This document shows positions 46,745 to 54,039 of a DNA stretch of 64,000 bases, in pieces. Location of the stretch: assembly GCA_965197495.1 (NCBI GenBank), contig OZ240210.1, positions 4,712,001 through 4,776,000 of the forward strand, read 5' to 3'. Origin of the DNA: SMYC01 sp965197495 (GTDB taxonomy: Bacteria; Acidobacteriota; Vicinamibacteria; Marinacidobacterales; SMYC01). Under the pieces are notes generated by a model that was not told the DNA's origin, ran no database searches, and saw nothing but the letters and a program-made list of their open reading frames with translations. The position numbers and the translations under genes are program-made. Position 1 is the first letter of the stretch, and each line of letters begins with the position of its first letter.

Positions 46745-47098
46745 GCTCCATAGCTTCGCGCCCGTGCGCGCGTCGAGTGCGAAGACGCGTGAGTCGTCCG
46801 CCGAGAGATACATCACGCCTTCGTGGATCAACGGCGTCGCTTGTAAGCCGCGGTTGTCCCCTCCGGTGACGAACACCCATGCGGGGTGGAGCCGGTCGAC
46901 GTTCGCCGGCGTGATCTGATCGAGGCGCACGAAGCGCTGGCCAGAATAGTCGCGGCCATAGGTGAGCCATGAGGCGTTGTCGCTCGCGGCGTTCTCGAGG
47001 TCTTCGGTGGTGACGGGTTGGGCGATCAAATAGGGACAACAGAAAGCGAGAAACAGGAAAGCGGGCGTCGCCACCCGATACGGTTTAAGAGAGCTCAT
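46745..47098 (-). pseudogene. PQQ-dependent dehydrogenase, N-terminal fragment
   Basis: The ATG at 47098 starts a signal peptide (A-F-L-F-L-A-F-C-C-P-Y-L-I-A-Q) followed by the first propeller blades (W-L-T-Y-G-R-D-Y-S-G-Q-R-F, L-Q-A-T-P-L-I, L-D-A-R-T-G-A-K-L-W). It ends at the IS3 fragment junction. The intact enzyme would be a periplasmic quinohaemoprotein oxidising alcohols; the cytochrome end lies at 44362. Confidence 0.75.
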
Positions 47099-47116
47099 GA
47101 GCTTGTTTTCTCCGCG

Positions 47117-47689
47117 TTACCTTCCGGCTTCATCCGTTGCACGGTCCAACAAATCGCGAACCCGCAGCTCGGAAGCCCATTTTTCGAGATAGGCCATGTC
47201 GAGCTGTTCTCCCTTGACACGCAGCACACCGACAACGTCCTGCCACTGGCGATCGGAGACTTCGCCGCCATCTCGATACCATAGGAGCTTGTGAAGGACG
47301 ATGTCCTCCGCGCTCGTGACATAAAAAGCATCGGTTTCCGTGAGGTGCTCTCGCTTGCGCCTTTCCAGCGAGGATTTTCTGAAGGCGTCCGAGCGCGTCA
47401 CGAAGATGTCCACTTTGAACATCGTTTGGGTGTGTATGGCGTTGAAAGAAGAACCCTGTTTCGCGGCGGCGCGTGCCCTCGACTTTGGGATGTAGTAGGC
47501 CTCCTTGAGCTTTGTCAAAAGATCGTCTACTTGTTCGGGAGCGAGGGACGTCAAAACATCGACGTCTAGACTGGAACGTGGCACACCGTGAAAGGAGCTA
47601 GCGACGGAACCGCCGAGTTGGTAGGTCACACCCAGTTCCTCGAGCACCTCGACGAGAGGGACGAGGGCTCCAAGAAGTCGAGGGTCCAT
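47117..47689 (-). CDS. Nucleotidyltransferase of a two-gene TA-like module
   Basis: A 190-residue protein with the minimal nucleotidyltransferase motif: L-G-G-S-V-A-S-S-F-H then S-L-D-V-D-V-L-T, and a third acidic residue in F-K-V-D-I-F-V. The C-terminal part carries E-D-I-V-L-H-K-L-L-W-Y. These are features of AbiEii/DUF6036-like proteins. The ATG overlaps the stop of the small upstream gene (TAATG). This arrangement is frequent among candidate toxin-antitoxin or defence pairs, but the activity is not shown. Confidence 0.72.
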   Translation of the reverse strand: MDPRLLGALVPLVEVLEELGVTYQLGGSVASSFHGVPRSSLDVDVLTSLAPEQVDDLLTKLKEAYYIPKSRARAAAKQGSSFNAIHTQTMFKVDIFVTRSDAFRKSSLERRKREHLTETDAFYVTSAEDIVLHKLLWYRDGGEVSDRQWQDVVGVLRVKGEQLDMAYLEKWASELRVRDLLDRATDEAGR

Positions 47690-47946
47690 TAGTCGAGGCG
47701 CGCTTCAAAATAATCTCGGAGCTCCTTCTCGAGCTCCCGACCGTAGTGGAGCCCCACCCACTCGAGAAGAATCTCTCGTTCCGGCGCGTTCGGTCGCTTG
47801 TTCCGAAGGGCGCGCCTCGAGAGCGATATGACGGATGTCGTTAGCGCATCAGCCATCTCGAAACGCTGTCTGGGAGACGCGTTCCGCAGAAGCCGTAGCA
47901 TCTCTGCCTCGGTTTCCGGATCGGTGTCAGCCCAAAGTGGCTTCAT
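47689..47946 (-). CDS. Small partner protein of the nucleotidyltransferase
   Basis: An 85-residue, all-helical acidic protein (M-L-R-L-L-R-N-A-S-P-R-Q-R-F-E-M-A and R-E-I-L-L-E-W-V-G-L-H-Y-G). Small helical proteins of this kind commonly precede AbiEii-like nucleotidyltransferases. On the minus strand TACAAT (47958-47953) lies 6 nt before the ATG, the same spacing as the antitoxin promoters in this window, though no TTGC-type -35 is visible. Confidence 0.6.
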   Translation of the reverse strand: MKPLWADTDPETEAEMLRLLRNASPRQRFEMADALTTSVISLSRRALRNKRPNAPEREILLEWVGLHYGRELEKELRDYFEARLD

Positions 47947-47980
47947 GCGTGCATTGTAACAGTAGTCCGGAGCTTCTCCG

Positions 47981-48424
47981 TTACTGGTCGACGTAGCCGT
48001 CGTCCCACAAGCGGCTCGCGTCGTGGTTGCGGAGGTCGACGCCGAAAGCGACCGCGGCTTTGAGCGGGAACAGCACGTTGAGCCACCCGGCATGGACTTC
48101 GTGCCATTCTGCCTCTTCCACGCTCTCGTAGGTCAGGGTCACGTCCGTGCCGCCCTTTCCGTCGGCCGCGAGCTCGAACGTCGCGGCGGCGCCGAAGTAA
48201 TCGATGGAAAACACGGACGGAGCGGTCCGTTCGAGGATACGGCTTCGATAACTCATACCGTTGATGAACGCGAAGTCGATATGCCCGTCTCTCTCGACGG
48301 CGGACTCGGCCCAGAAGGACGCGCGGCCCCTGTCCGTGTCGAGCGCTTCGAACACTTTGTCGGGCGGTGCCGGCACATGCAGTCTCCACCGGATGGGTCC
48401 GCCAGGTGCGTTTTGCTGCGTCAT
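47981..48424 (-). CDS. SRPBCC (AHSA1-type) domain protein
   Basis: A 147-residue protein with the START/AHSA1 helix-grip pattern: W-R-L-H-V-P-A-P-P-D-K-V-F-E-A-L, then F-W-A-E-S-A, I-D-Y-F-G, T-D-V-T-L-T-Y and the C-terminal helix H-A-G-W-L-N-V-L-F-P-L-K-A-A-V-A-F-G. Members bind hydrophobic ligands or assist Hsp90; the specific role is unknown. ATG 48424 is the first in frame. Intact. Confidence 0.75.
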   Translation of the reverse strand: MTQQNAPGGPIRWRLHVPAPPDKVFEALDTDRGRASFWAESAVERDGHIDFAFINGMSYRSRILERTAPSVFSIDYFGAAATFELAADGKGGTDVTLTYESVEEAEWHEVHAGWLNVLFPLKAAVAFGVDLRNHDASRLWDDGYVDQ

Positions 48425-48482
48425 CGTGCGCAGACTACTGGAATTCCAGGAAAGGGCGCAATGTCGCGATACACTACAGCGC

Positions 48483-48974
48483 GTGATCGAGATTTGAGAA
48501 GAGCGAGCGGGCGGCGAGGCCGCGATACGGCGCGTCACCACGGAGGCTTTTGGCCAGCCAGACGAAGCGGAGATCGTCGACGCGCTTCGAAAGAACGGCG
48601 CGGATCGTCTCTCTCTCGTCGCGCTCGACGGCGACGACGTCGTCGGGCACATTCTTTTCACGCCGGCGACCTTGGAACACGTCGAGGGGATGGGGCTTGC
48701 GCCGATGGCGGTGCTACCGGGTCGGCAACGCGACGGGATAGGCTCAGAGCTCGTGCGTCGAGGGCTCGATGAGCTGCGCGAGCGGGATTGCCCCTTCGTC
48801 ATCGTTCTTGGGCACCCCGAATATTACCCGCGCTTCGGGTTCGAGCGCGCGAGTGCGCGGGGCATCCGTTGCAAGTGGGAGGCCTCGGACGAAGCCTTCA
48901 TGATTCTCGTTTTCGACGAGGTCGTGATGGCCGGCGTTTCGGGTCTCGCGCACTACCGGAGCGAGCTCGGGTGA
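48483..48974 (+). pseudogene. GNAT acetyltransferase with early nonsense codon
   Basis: From GTG 48483 the frame reads V-I-E-I, then TGA (48495-48497), then E-E-R-A-G-G-E-A-A-I-R-R-V-T-T-E-A-F and a full GNAT fold (L-A-P-M-A-V-L-P-G-R-Q-R-D-G-I-G-S-E-L-V, the acetyl-CoA loop, and L-G-H-P-E-Y-Y-P-R-F-G-F). Relatives begin I-E-I-R-E-E-R, so CGA to TGA is the likely change. A restart further in might still give protein. The stop overlaps the GTG of the next gene. Confidence 0.7.
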
Positions 48975-49792
48975 AACTCTTTGCTCTCAGCGATCTTCAC
49001 GTAGGATTCAAGGAAAACCGTGAAGCGCTCGAAACGCTCGGCGCGCATCGCGACGACTGGCTGATTCTCGGTGGCGATCTCGGGGAAACACTCGAACATC
49101 TGGAGATCGTTCTCGAGATCGCTACCGAGCGCTTCGCCCGCGTGCTTTGGGTGCCCGGTAATCACGAGCTCTGGACTCATCCGCATGACGGGCCGCGCGG
49201 AGTAGCCAAATACGATGCGCTCGTCCAGTTGTGCCGCGACTACGACGTCGTCACGCCCGAAGATCCGTTCGTCGTTTGGGAAGGGGAGGGTGGTCCCTGC
49301 GCGCTCGCGCTGCTTTTTCTGCTCTACGATTACACGTTCCGTCCCGACGATGTCGCGGCGGACGACGCTCTCGATTGGGCGGCGGAGGCCGGCATCATGG
49401 GCGCCGACGAGCGTTATCTCCATCCGGAGCCGCATGCGAGCAGGGAGGCGTGGTGCCATGCGCGCTGCGACGCGGCCGAGGCGCGGCTTGCGGAAGCCGC
49501 CGAGCAGTATCCACTCGTCATCATCAATCACTTTCCGTTGCGGGAGGAGCTCTTGCGTCTCTGGCGCATCCCGCGCTTCTCGTTATGGTGCGGGACGAAG
49601 CGCACAGAAGACTGGCACCGGCGCTTTCGCGCGAAAGTGGTCGTGTACGGCCATCTGCACATGCGCGCCACCGATTGGATCGACGGCGTGCGCTTCGAGG
49701 AAGTCTCGCTCGGCTACCCGAAGCACTGGCGTGTGGAGGACGGGATGGACGCCTATTTGCGGGAGATTCTTCCTGGCCCTTCCGCTACCTGA
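48971..49792 (+). CDS. Cytoplasmic calcineurin-like metallophosphoesterase
   Basis: A 273-residue protein from GTG 48971 (GTGA overlap with the GNAT gene). The motifs are S-D-L-H-V-G-F, G-G-D-L-G-E, G-N-H-E-L-W, I-N-H-F-P and Y-G-H-L-H-M-R, the complete metallophosphatase set. There is no signal peptide. It lies convergent to the phosphopantetheinyl transferase, and its last ~58 bp form part of the 184-bp direct repeat. Related proteins often neighbour PPTases in biosynthetic settings; substrate unknown. Confidence 0.83.
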   Translation: MKLFALSDLHVGFKENREALETLGAHRDDWLILGGDLGETLEHLEIVLEIATERFARVLWVPGNHELWTHPHDGPRGVAKYDALVQLCRDYDVVTPEDPFVVWEGEGGPCALALLFLLYDYTFRPDDVAADDALDWAAEAGIMGADERYLHPEPHASREAWCHARCDAAEARLAEAAEQYPLVIINHFPLREELLRLWRIPRFSLWCGTKRTEDWHRRFRAKVVVYGHLHMRATDWIDGVRFEEVSLGYPKHWRVEDGMDAYLREILPGPSAT

Positions 49793-49918
49793 GCGGCACC
49801 ACGTCGCGCATGACGAGGCGCACTTCTTCGCCTGCCTTGCACCGGAAGCTAGCGGCGACCGCGTGCCGGCAGCTATAGGATAATGCCGTGAACTGCCAGC
49901 TTTCGGGGTTGTCCTAGA
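49735..49918. repeat. 184-bp direct repeat, left copy
   Basis: Matches 50735-50918 at an offset of exactly 1000 bases with about seven differences. It contains the 3' end of the phosphoesterase gene and a non-coding copy of the 3' end of the phosphopantetheinyl transferase gene. Confidence 0.9.
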
Positions 49919-50004
49919 GCGGTTGTACCTACTTGGCGGCAGAACGGAGCACGCTGATGTCAAGGCCAGGACCTTGAGACTTCACTCGTCTGAAGCCAGC
50001 CACA

Positions 50005-50033
50005 TTGCCGCACTCTGCGCTAAATGCGATACT
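50005..50033 (+). promoter_or_regulatory. Promoter of the ParE-type module
   Basis: TTGCCG (50005-50010), a 17-bp spacer, GATACT (50028-50033), and the ATG at 50040 after 6 nt. This is the third example in the window of a TTGC-17-TA-rich promoter placed to give a leaderless antitoxin mRNA. Confidence 0.55.
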
Positions 50034-50039
50034 ACACAC

Positions 50040-50252
50040 ATGACGCTCGCCGATCTTCTAGCTAATGTGGATGACCTTTCGCCTGACGAGTTCAGTCAAC
50101 TCTGCCGCAAGGTCGCTGAGCGCATACGGGCCCATGAGGACCTCGTAACGCAAGCCTCCCTCGATTCCATAGATGCAGGAGAGGGAATGCCTCTTCGAGA
50201 GGCTGACCAACAGCTTCGGGAGAAGCTTGGTATCAATGAGCGAAGCCACTAG
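50040..50252 (+). CDS. Putative antitoxin of a ParE-type module
   Basis: A 70-residue acidic helical protein (L-A-D-L-L-A-N-V-D-D-L-S-P-D-E-F-S-Q-L-C-R-K-V-A). I recognise no family with certainty; its size, position before a RelE/ParE protein and leaderless-type promoter support an antitoxin role. A GCCACT/AGTGGC hairpin (50245-50268) overlaps its end. It is followed by 157 bp without a gene before the toxin, which is unusual for this kind of pair. Confidence 0.55.
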   Translation: MTLADLLANVDDLSPDEFSQLCRKVAERIRAHEDLVTQASLDSIDAGEGMPLREADQQLREKLGINERSH

Positions 50253-50409
50253 TGCCCTTATCAGTGGCTCGTTGCTAATCGGGCGGTCATTTGGTGGAGT
50301 GCCAAGGCGCGGCGACGAAGTCATATCGGGAATATTCGAGGAAGAGCAACGCCGGCAACATCCAAAAGCGCAGCGACTTGTGTGACGAACTTCTGAGACA
50401 GGACACTCG

Positions 50410-50709
50410 GTGTTCACGGTCAGGGTTCAACCAAGAGCGTTCGCTGAAATCGAAGCCATCAATCGCTACATCGGCGAGAAGGCAAGCCTAGCAGCTGCTG
50501 ACCATTGGTACGATGGCTTCATCGAGGCTCTCATCAGCCTCGAGTCGATACCAACTCGCTGCCCACGTGCCCCGGAAAACGATCGCTTCAAAGACGAGGT
50601 GCGCCATCGTATCGAGGGGGACTACCGCGCACTGTTTACGATTCGCGGTAACACTGTCTACATCATCCGAGTGCTTGGCCGTGGCCAAGACTGGGCTCAA
50701 CCGGACTAG
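50410..50709 (+). CDS. RelE/ParE-family toxin
   Basis: A 99-residue protein from GTG 50410. The ParE fold is visible: V-R-V-Q-P-R-A-F-A-E-I-E-A-I-N-R-Y-I, F-I-E-A-L-I-S-L-E-S-I-P-T-R-C, Y-R-A-L-F-T-I and V-Y-I-I-R-V-L-G-R-G-Q-D. Family members poison gyrase or cut mRNA. Lies inside the 816-bp insert between the direct repeats. Intact. Confidence 0.8.
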   Translation: MFTVRVQPRAFAEIEAINRYIGEKASLAAADHWYDGFIEALISLESIPTRCPRAPENDRFKDEVRHRIEGDYRALFTIRGNTVYIIRVLGRGQDWAQPD

Positions 50710-50734
50710 CGAACCCGCACCTGACAATGGCAGC

Positions 50735-50918
50735 GGAGGACGGGATGGACGTCTATTTGCGGGAGATTCTTCCTTGCCCTTCCGCTACCTGAGCGGCACC
50801 ACGTCGCGCATGACGAGGCGCACTTCTTCGCCTGCCTTGCACCGGAAGCTAGCGGCGACCGCGTGCCGGCGGCTGTAGGATAGTGCCGTGAACTGCCAGC
50901 TTTCGGGGTCGTCCTCGA
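50735..50918. repeat. 184-bp direct repeat, right copy
   Basis: Partner of 49735-49918. This copy supplies the real 3' end of the phosphopantetheinyl transferase gene and carries a dead copy of the phosphoesterase end. Confidence 0.9.
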
Positions 50919-51474
50919 GCCGCGGGTCGAACGCAATCGAGATGGCGTGGCCGAACGAGAAAGAAAAATAAGCCAACGGGATCGCGAGGCCCATCCCGTG
51001 CGCTTTGATGTAAGACTCCTTCAGCGTCCAGTACAGAAAGAAACGATCGAGCTGTTCTTTCTCGGGAAGCTTTCGCAGCGCCGCCACTTCTGTCGGTGAG
51101 AAAAAGCGGTGGGCGACATTGAGAAGCTGGCCGCTCCGCTCCCGATCTTCGACGTCGACGCCAATTTCGCGCTCGCGCGCCACGATACACGCGATGAGAC
51201 CGTTCGTGTGCGAGAGGTTGAATTTGAGCGATCGCGCGCTTTCGGGCTCCGCGATCTCTGGCCGCCCGTGCTCGTTCGTTACGAAGCGCCAGTCCTTCGG
51301 AGCAACATCTTCGTAGCGGGACAACACCGTGCGGACGAGCGCTCGCGTAACGAGGCAGCTGTGCTGGTCCTTCTCGAAATGAAAGCGATCGCGTTTGGCG
51401 CGCTCGTCGTCCGTCAAGAGCGCGTCGTAATCACGAAGAAGCTCAGGGTCTCGTATACGCTCCGGCTCGACCAT
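50785..51474 (-). CDS. 4'-phosphopantetheinyl transferase (Sfp/Gsp type)
   Basis: A 229-residue enzyme with the Sfp signature: G-R-P-E-I (substrate loop), F-N-L-S-H-T, I-G-V-D-V-E-D (magnesium site) and F-F-L-Y-W-T-L-K-E-S-Y-I-K-A-H-G. It transfers the phosphopantetheine arm of CoA to carrier proteins of fatty-acid, polyketide or peptide synthesis. No synthase genes occur in this window. Its stop at 50785 lies within the right 184-bp repeat. It starts 20 bp from the end of the amidohydrolase gene upstream on the same strand. Confidence 0.88.
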   Translation of the reverse strand: MVEPERIRDPELLRDYDALLTDDERAKRDRFHFEKDQHSCLVTRALVRTVLSRYEDVAPKDWRFVTNEHGRPEIAEPESARSLKFNLSHTNGLIACIVAREREIGVDVEDRERSGQLLNVAHRFFSPTEVAALRKLPEKEQLDRFFLYWTLKESYIKAHGMGLAIPLAYFSFSFGHAISIAFDPRLEDDPESWQFTALSYSRRHAVAASFRCKAGEEVRLVMRDVVPLR

Positions 51475-51493
51475 CCAGAGATGGGCTTCGTGC

Positions 51494-53209
51494 TCACCGA
51501 GCTTCGTACTTCACCTCGCCGCCAATGATCGTATAAACGACTTCCGTGTCTCGGATCTCGTCGTCCGGGATCGTGAGGATGTCTTTCGAGAGTACGGTGA
51601 TGTCGGCGTACTTGCCCGGCGTGAGCGTTCCTTTCACGTCTTCTTCGAACGCCGCGTGAGCGTTATTGATGGTGTAGGACTCGAGCGCTTGCATGCGCGT
51701 CATCGCTTCGTCGGCGTTGAAGATGGATCCGTCGGGGAGGCGCCGGGTCACCGAGCAATCAAAGCTCGCGATCGGGTCAATTTCTTCGACCGGCGGGTCG
51801 GTGCCGTTTTGTACGACAGCGCCGGAGTCGATCATCGAGCGGAAGATGTAGCCCCGCTCGCGCGTACGTTCTTCGCCGAGACGCTCGTCCACCCACGGCC
51901 CGTCGGAGCAGGCGAAGATGCCTTGGATACCAGGGATGACGCCGAGCTCGGCGAAGCGCGGAAGATCATCGGGGTGGATCACTTGGGCATGCTCGATGCG
52001 CCATCTCAGATCCGCTTTCTCCGGATGGTTTTCGAACTCTCGCTCGTAGATGTTGAAGAGCTCTCGCGCGGCGCGGTCGCCGATCCCTTGGATGGCCATT
52101 TGATAGTCGTGCTCGATGGCGAGCGCGGCCGACGCTTCGATCTCGGTCACGGGGGTCACTTCGAAGCCGACGCTTCTGGGTAGATCGGTATAAGGCTCGA
52201 GAAGCCAGCCGCCATGGGTGCCGAGTGCGCCGTCGAGGACTTTCTCGCCGATGGTGCGGATCGTGAGATGGCCGCCGCCGTAGCCGACGAGGCGGTAGTC
52301 GTCGAGCTTGTCTTTCATGTCTTCCGCGGTCTCCTGGATCGCCATGTAGAGGCGGAGCGGCAAATTACCTTCATCGGCCATCGTTTTCAGGAGGTCGAGC
52401 GTCTCGAAGCTCGAGCCCATGTCTTGGAAGCTCGTGATGCCGTTTTTCAGCGCGTCCTCGGCGGCGAGCGCGACTTGGTGGCGGCTCACGCGGTCGATCT
52501 CGTCGGGCGTGCGCTGGGCCTGATAGTCGGCCAGTGCCTGGCGCGCGGGGTCCGCGGACCCTTCCCGCAGCATCCCGATGGCGTTGCCGTCAGCGTCCCT
52601 GACGATCTCACCGCCCGACGGATCTTTGCTGTCACGGGTTATGCCGGCGGCCTCCATCGCTTTTGCGTTGACGAAGACGCCGTGACCGCTCGTGTGGCTC
52701 AGGAATACTGGGTTTTCGGGGCTCACGCCGCTCAAGCTGTCATGCGTGGGGAGTCCCTCGACGCTCGGGGTCGGGTGCTTTTCCCATTTGTCCTGGTGCC
52801 AGCCTCGCCCGACGATCCACTGCCCCGGCTCCACTTCGGACACGGCTTCTTCGACCATACCGACGATGTGGTCCCAGTCCTTCGCGTGGCGGAGGTCGAG
52901 CTCCATGAGCGAGGCGCCGTAGCTCATCCAGTGGCCGTGCCCTTCGATGAGGCCGGGAACGGCGAGCTGGCCGTCGAGGTCGATAAATCGTGTGTCATCA
53001 CCGATATAGGCTTCGATCTCCTCATCGGTGCCGAGCGCGATAATCTGGTCCCCGCGGGCCGCAAGCGCTTGTGCCTCCGGCATGGACTCGTCGACGGTGA
53101 CGATTTTCCCATTGCGCAGGACGAGGTCGGCGGGCTCGGTGCCGTCTCCGCCGCCGGTGCAAGCCGCGAGTGCGAGGATCCAAAAGACGCAAATTCCTTG
53201 ATATTTCAT
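51494..53209 (-). CDS. YtcJ-like amidohydrolase lipoprotein
   Basis: A 571-residue protein from ATG 53209 with lipoprotein signal (F-W-I-L-A-L-A-A-C). The Amidohydro_3 features are P-G-L-I-E-G-H-G-H-W, a second H in S-H-T-S-G-H-G-V, I-Q-G-I-G-D-R-A-A, I-E-H-A-Q and the late N-G-T-D-P-P-V. It is related to the 5791 gene but longer at the N-terminus and membrane-anchored. The usual H-x-H is present as H-G-H. It is the divergent neighbour of the ilv leader region and the upstream neighbour of the PPTase gene. Confidence 0.82.
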   Translation of the reverse strand: MKYQGICVFWILALAACTGGGDGTEPADLVLRNGKIVTVDESMPEAQALAARGDQIIALGTDEEIEAYIGDDTRFIDLDGQLAVPGLIEGHGHWMSYGASLMELDLRHAKDWDHIVGMVEEAVSEVEPGQWIVGRGWHQDKWEKHPTPSVEGLPTHDSLSGVSPENPVFLSHTSGHGVFVNAKAMEAAGITRDSKDPSGGEIVRDADGNAIGMLREGSADPARQALADYQAQRTPDEIDRVSRHQVALAAEDALKNGITSFQDMGSSFETLDLLKTMADEGNLPLRLYMAIQETAEDMKDKLDDYRLVGYGGGHLTIRTIGEKVLDGALGTHGGWLLEPYTDLPRSVGFEVTPVTEIEASAALAIEHDYQMAIQGIGDRAARELFNIYEREFENHPEKADLRWRIEHAQVIHPDDLPRFAELGVIPGIQGIFACSDGPWVDERLGEERTRERGYIFRSMIDSGAVVQNGTDPPVEEIDPIASFDCSVTRRLPDGSIFNADEAMTRMQALESYTINNAHAAFEEDVKGTLTPGKYADITVLSKDILTIPDDEIRDTEVVYTIIGGEVKYEAR

Positions 53210-53258
53210 GGCTGCCGAGTCTACAACACACGGAGTGTACGTGGCATCCCCGGACATC

Positions 53259-53286
53259 TTGACACCTTTCCGCCAAGCGCTATACT
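53259..53286 (+). promoter_or_regulatory. Strong promoter of the ilv attenuator
   Basis: TTGACA (53259-53264, perfect consensus), 16-bp spacer and TATACT (53281-53286). Transcription would start near 53293, about 10 nt before the leader-peptide ATG. This is the best sigma-70-type promoter I see in the window. Confidence 0.8.
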
Positions 53287-53302
53287 GAAAGTAATAGAAA
53301 TC

Positions 53303-53368
53303 ATGAACGGGCAAAGCTTCGACATCACGAGCATCGTCATTATTAGCGGGAGGTGCGGGCCTCCCTAG
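53303..53368 (+). CDS. Branched-chain amino-acid leader peptide (ilvB attenuator)
   Basis: A 21-codon frame whose middle reads I-T-S-I-V-I-I, with Ile codons at 53324, 53333, 53339 and 53342 and a Val codon at 53336, ending G-R-C-G-P-P and TAG. It sits between a strong promoter and a terminator and, in the ancestral order, just ahead of ilvB, so it is the control peptide of a transcription attenuator. Ribosome stalling on scarce charged tRNA-Ile or tRNA-Val would cover GGGAGG (53348-53353) and free TGCGGGCC (53354-53361) to pair with GGCCCCGCA (53388-53396), blocking the terminator. Confidence 0.82.
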   Translation: MNGQSFDITSIVIISGRCGPP

Positions 53369-53396
53369 GCATCTATCGAAGCCGAACGGCCCCGCA
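53348..53396 (+). promoter_or_regulatory. Alternative hairpins of the ilv attenuator
   Basis: Pause hairpin: GGGAGG (53348-53353) with CCTCCC (53360-53365). Antiterminator: TGCGGGCC (53354-53361) with GGCCCCGCA (53388-53396), one bulge. These two, and the antiterminator and the terminator, are mutually exclusive, the defining feature of amino-acid attenuators. Confidence 0.75.
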
Positions 53397-53422
53397 TCCT
53401 TTAAGGATGTCGGGGCTTTTTT
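53389..53422 (+). terminator. Attenuator terminator
   Basis: GCCCCGCATCCTT (53389-53401) pairs with AAGGATG-T-CGGGGC (53403-53416, one bulged T), followed by six T residues (53417-53422). A very stable intrinsic terminator. IS200 copy 2 begins 3 bp after the T-run, at TTAA. Confidence 0.88.
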
Positions 53423-53424
53423 AA

Positions 53425-54012
53425 TGTCCCACTCGGGGATGGTTGAAATCCCTCGCCTTTAGGCGAAGCCTTTAGGAGGCTTGGGGTACGATCCCCAGGT
53501 GAAAGGATATCGTAAATCATCGCACACGACGTACCAGTTAAACTATCACTTCGTATTTATCACGAAGTACCGCAAGCCGGCCTTGAGAGGGGATGTAGCG
53601 GTTCGTCTCCGGGATCTCATCCGGGAGATCTGTGCTCGGAACCAGATAGAAATACTGAAGGGTCATGTGCGGCCTGAGCACGTGCACCTGTTGCTGAGCG
53701 TGCCGCCGAATTTGTCGCCGAGTCGAGTGATGCAGTTGATCAAGGGTAAGACGTCGAATCGTCTGATGCGCGACTTACGGACGATGCGGAAGGAGTTCTG
53801 GGGTCGGCACCTACGGGCACGGGGTTACTTCGTGGTGACAACGGGCAACGTGACGGATGAGGTGATAGCGAAGTATATAGGGTTGCAGGGTGCCGTGCCC
53901 CAGGACGACGATTCTTTCAAGGTCAGTGAGTAGTGAAACGAGGCAAGGACAAGCCGACTTTAGTCGGCGACGTGAACCCATCGCCTTTAGGCGATGGAGC
54001 GCACGCGCTCAG
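53425..54012 (+). mobile_element. IS200/IS605-family element, copy 2, between attenuator and ilvB
   Basis: 588 bp with the same ends as copy 1, inserted directly after the TTAA (53421-53424) formed by the attenuator T-run. Excision would leave the terminator 27 bp from the ilvB ATG. It therefore separates the regulatory leader from its gene. Confidence 0.93.
53499..53933 (+). CDS. tnpA: IS200-type TnpA transposase, copy 2
   Basis: Identical in layout to copy 1 (GTG start, HVH site, catalytic Tyr126) with one visible change near the active helix: K-Y-I-G-L-Q instead of K-Y-I-E-L-Q. Whether E128G affects activity is unknown. 144 residues, otherwise intact. Confidence 0.9.
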   Translation: MKGYRKSSHTTYQLNYHFVFITKYRKPALRGDVAVRLRDLIREICARNQIEILKGHVRPEHVHLLLSVPPNLSPSRVMQLIKGKTSNRLMRDLRTMRKEFWGRHLRARGYFVVTTGNVTDEVIAKYIGLQGAVPQDDDSFKVSE

Positions 54013-54039
54013 TTTTAGGCGAAGGTTGGAGACGAAACC

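Noticed and set aside
52214..53368. Long plus-strand frame opposite the amidohydrolase
   Set aside because: Shadow, except that its final 21 codons are the ilv leader peptide, which is listed separately.
53389..53422. Terminator read as the end of the amidohydrolase gene
   Set aside because: The amidohydrolase runs in the opposite direction and starts at 53209; the hairpin belongs to the plus-strand leader transcript.
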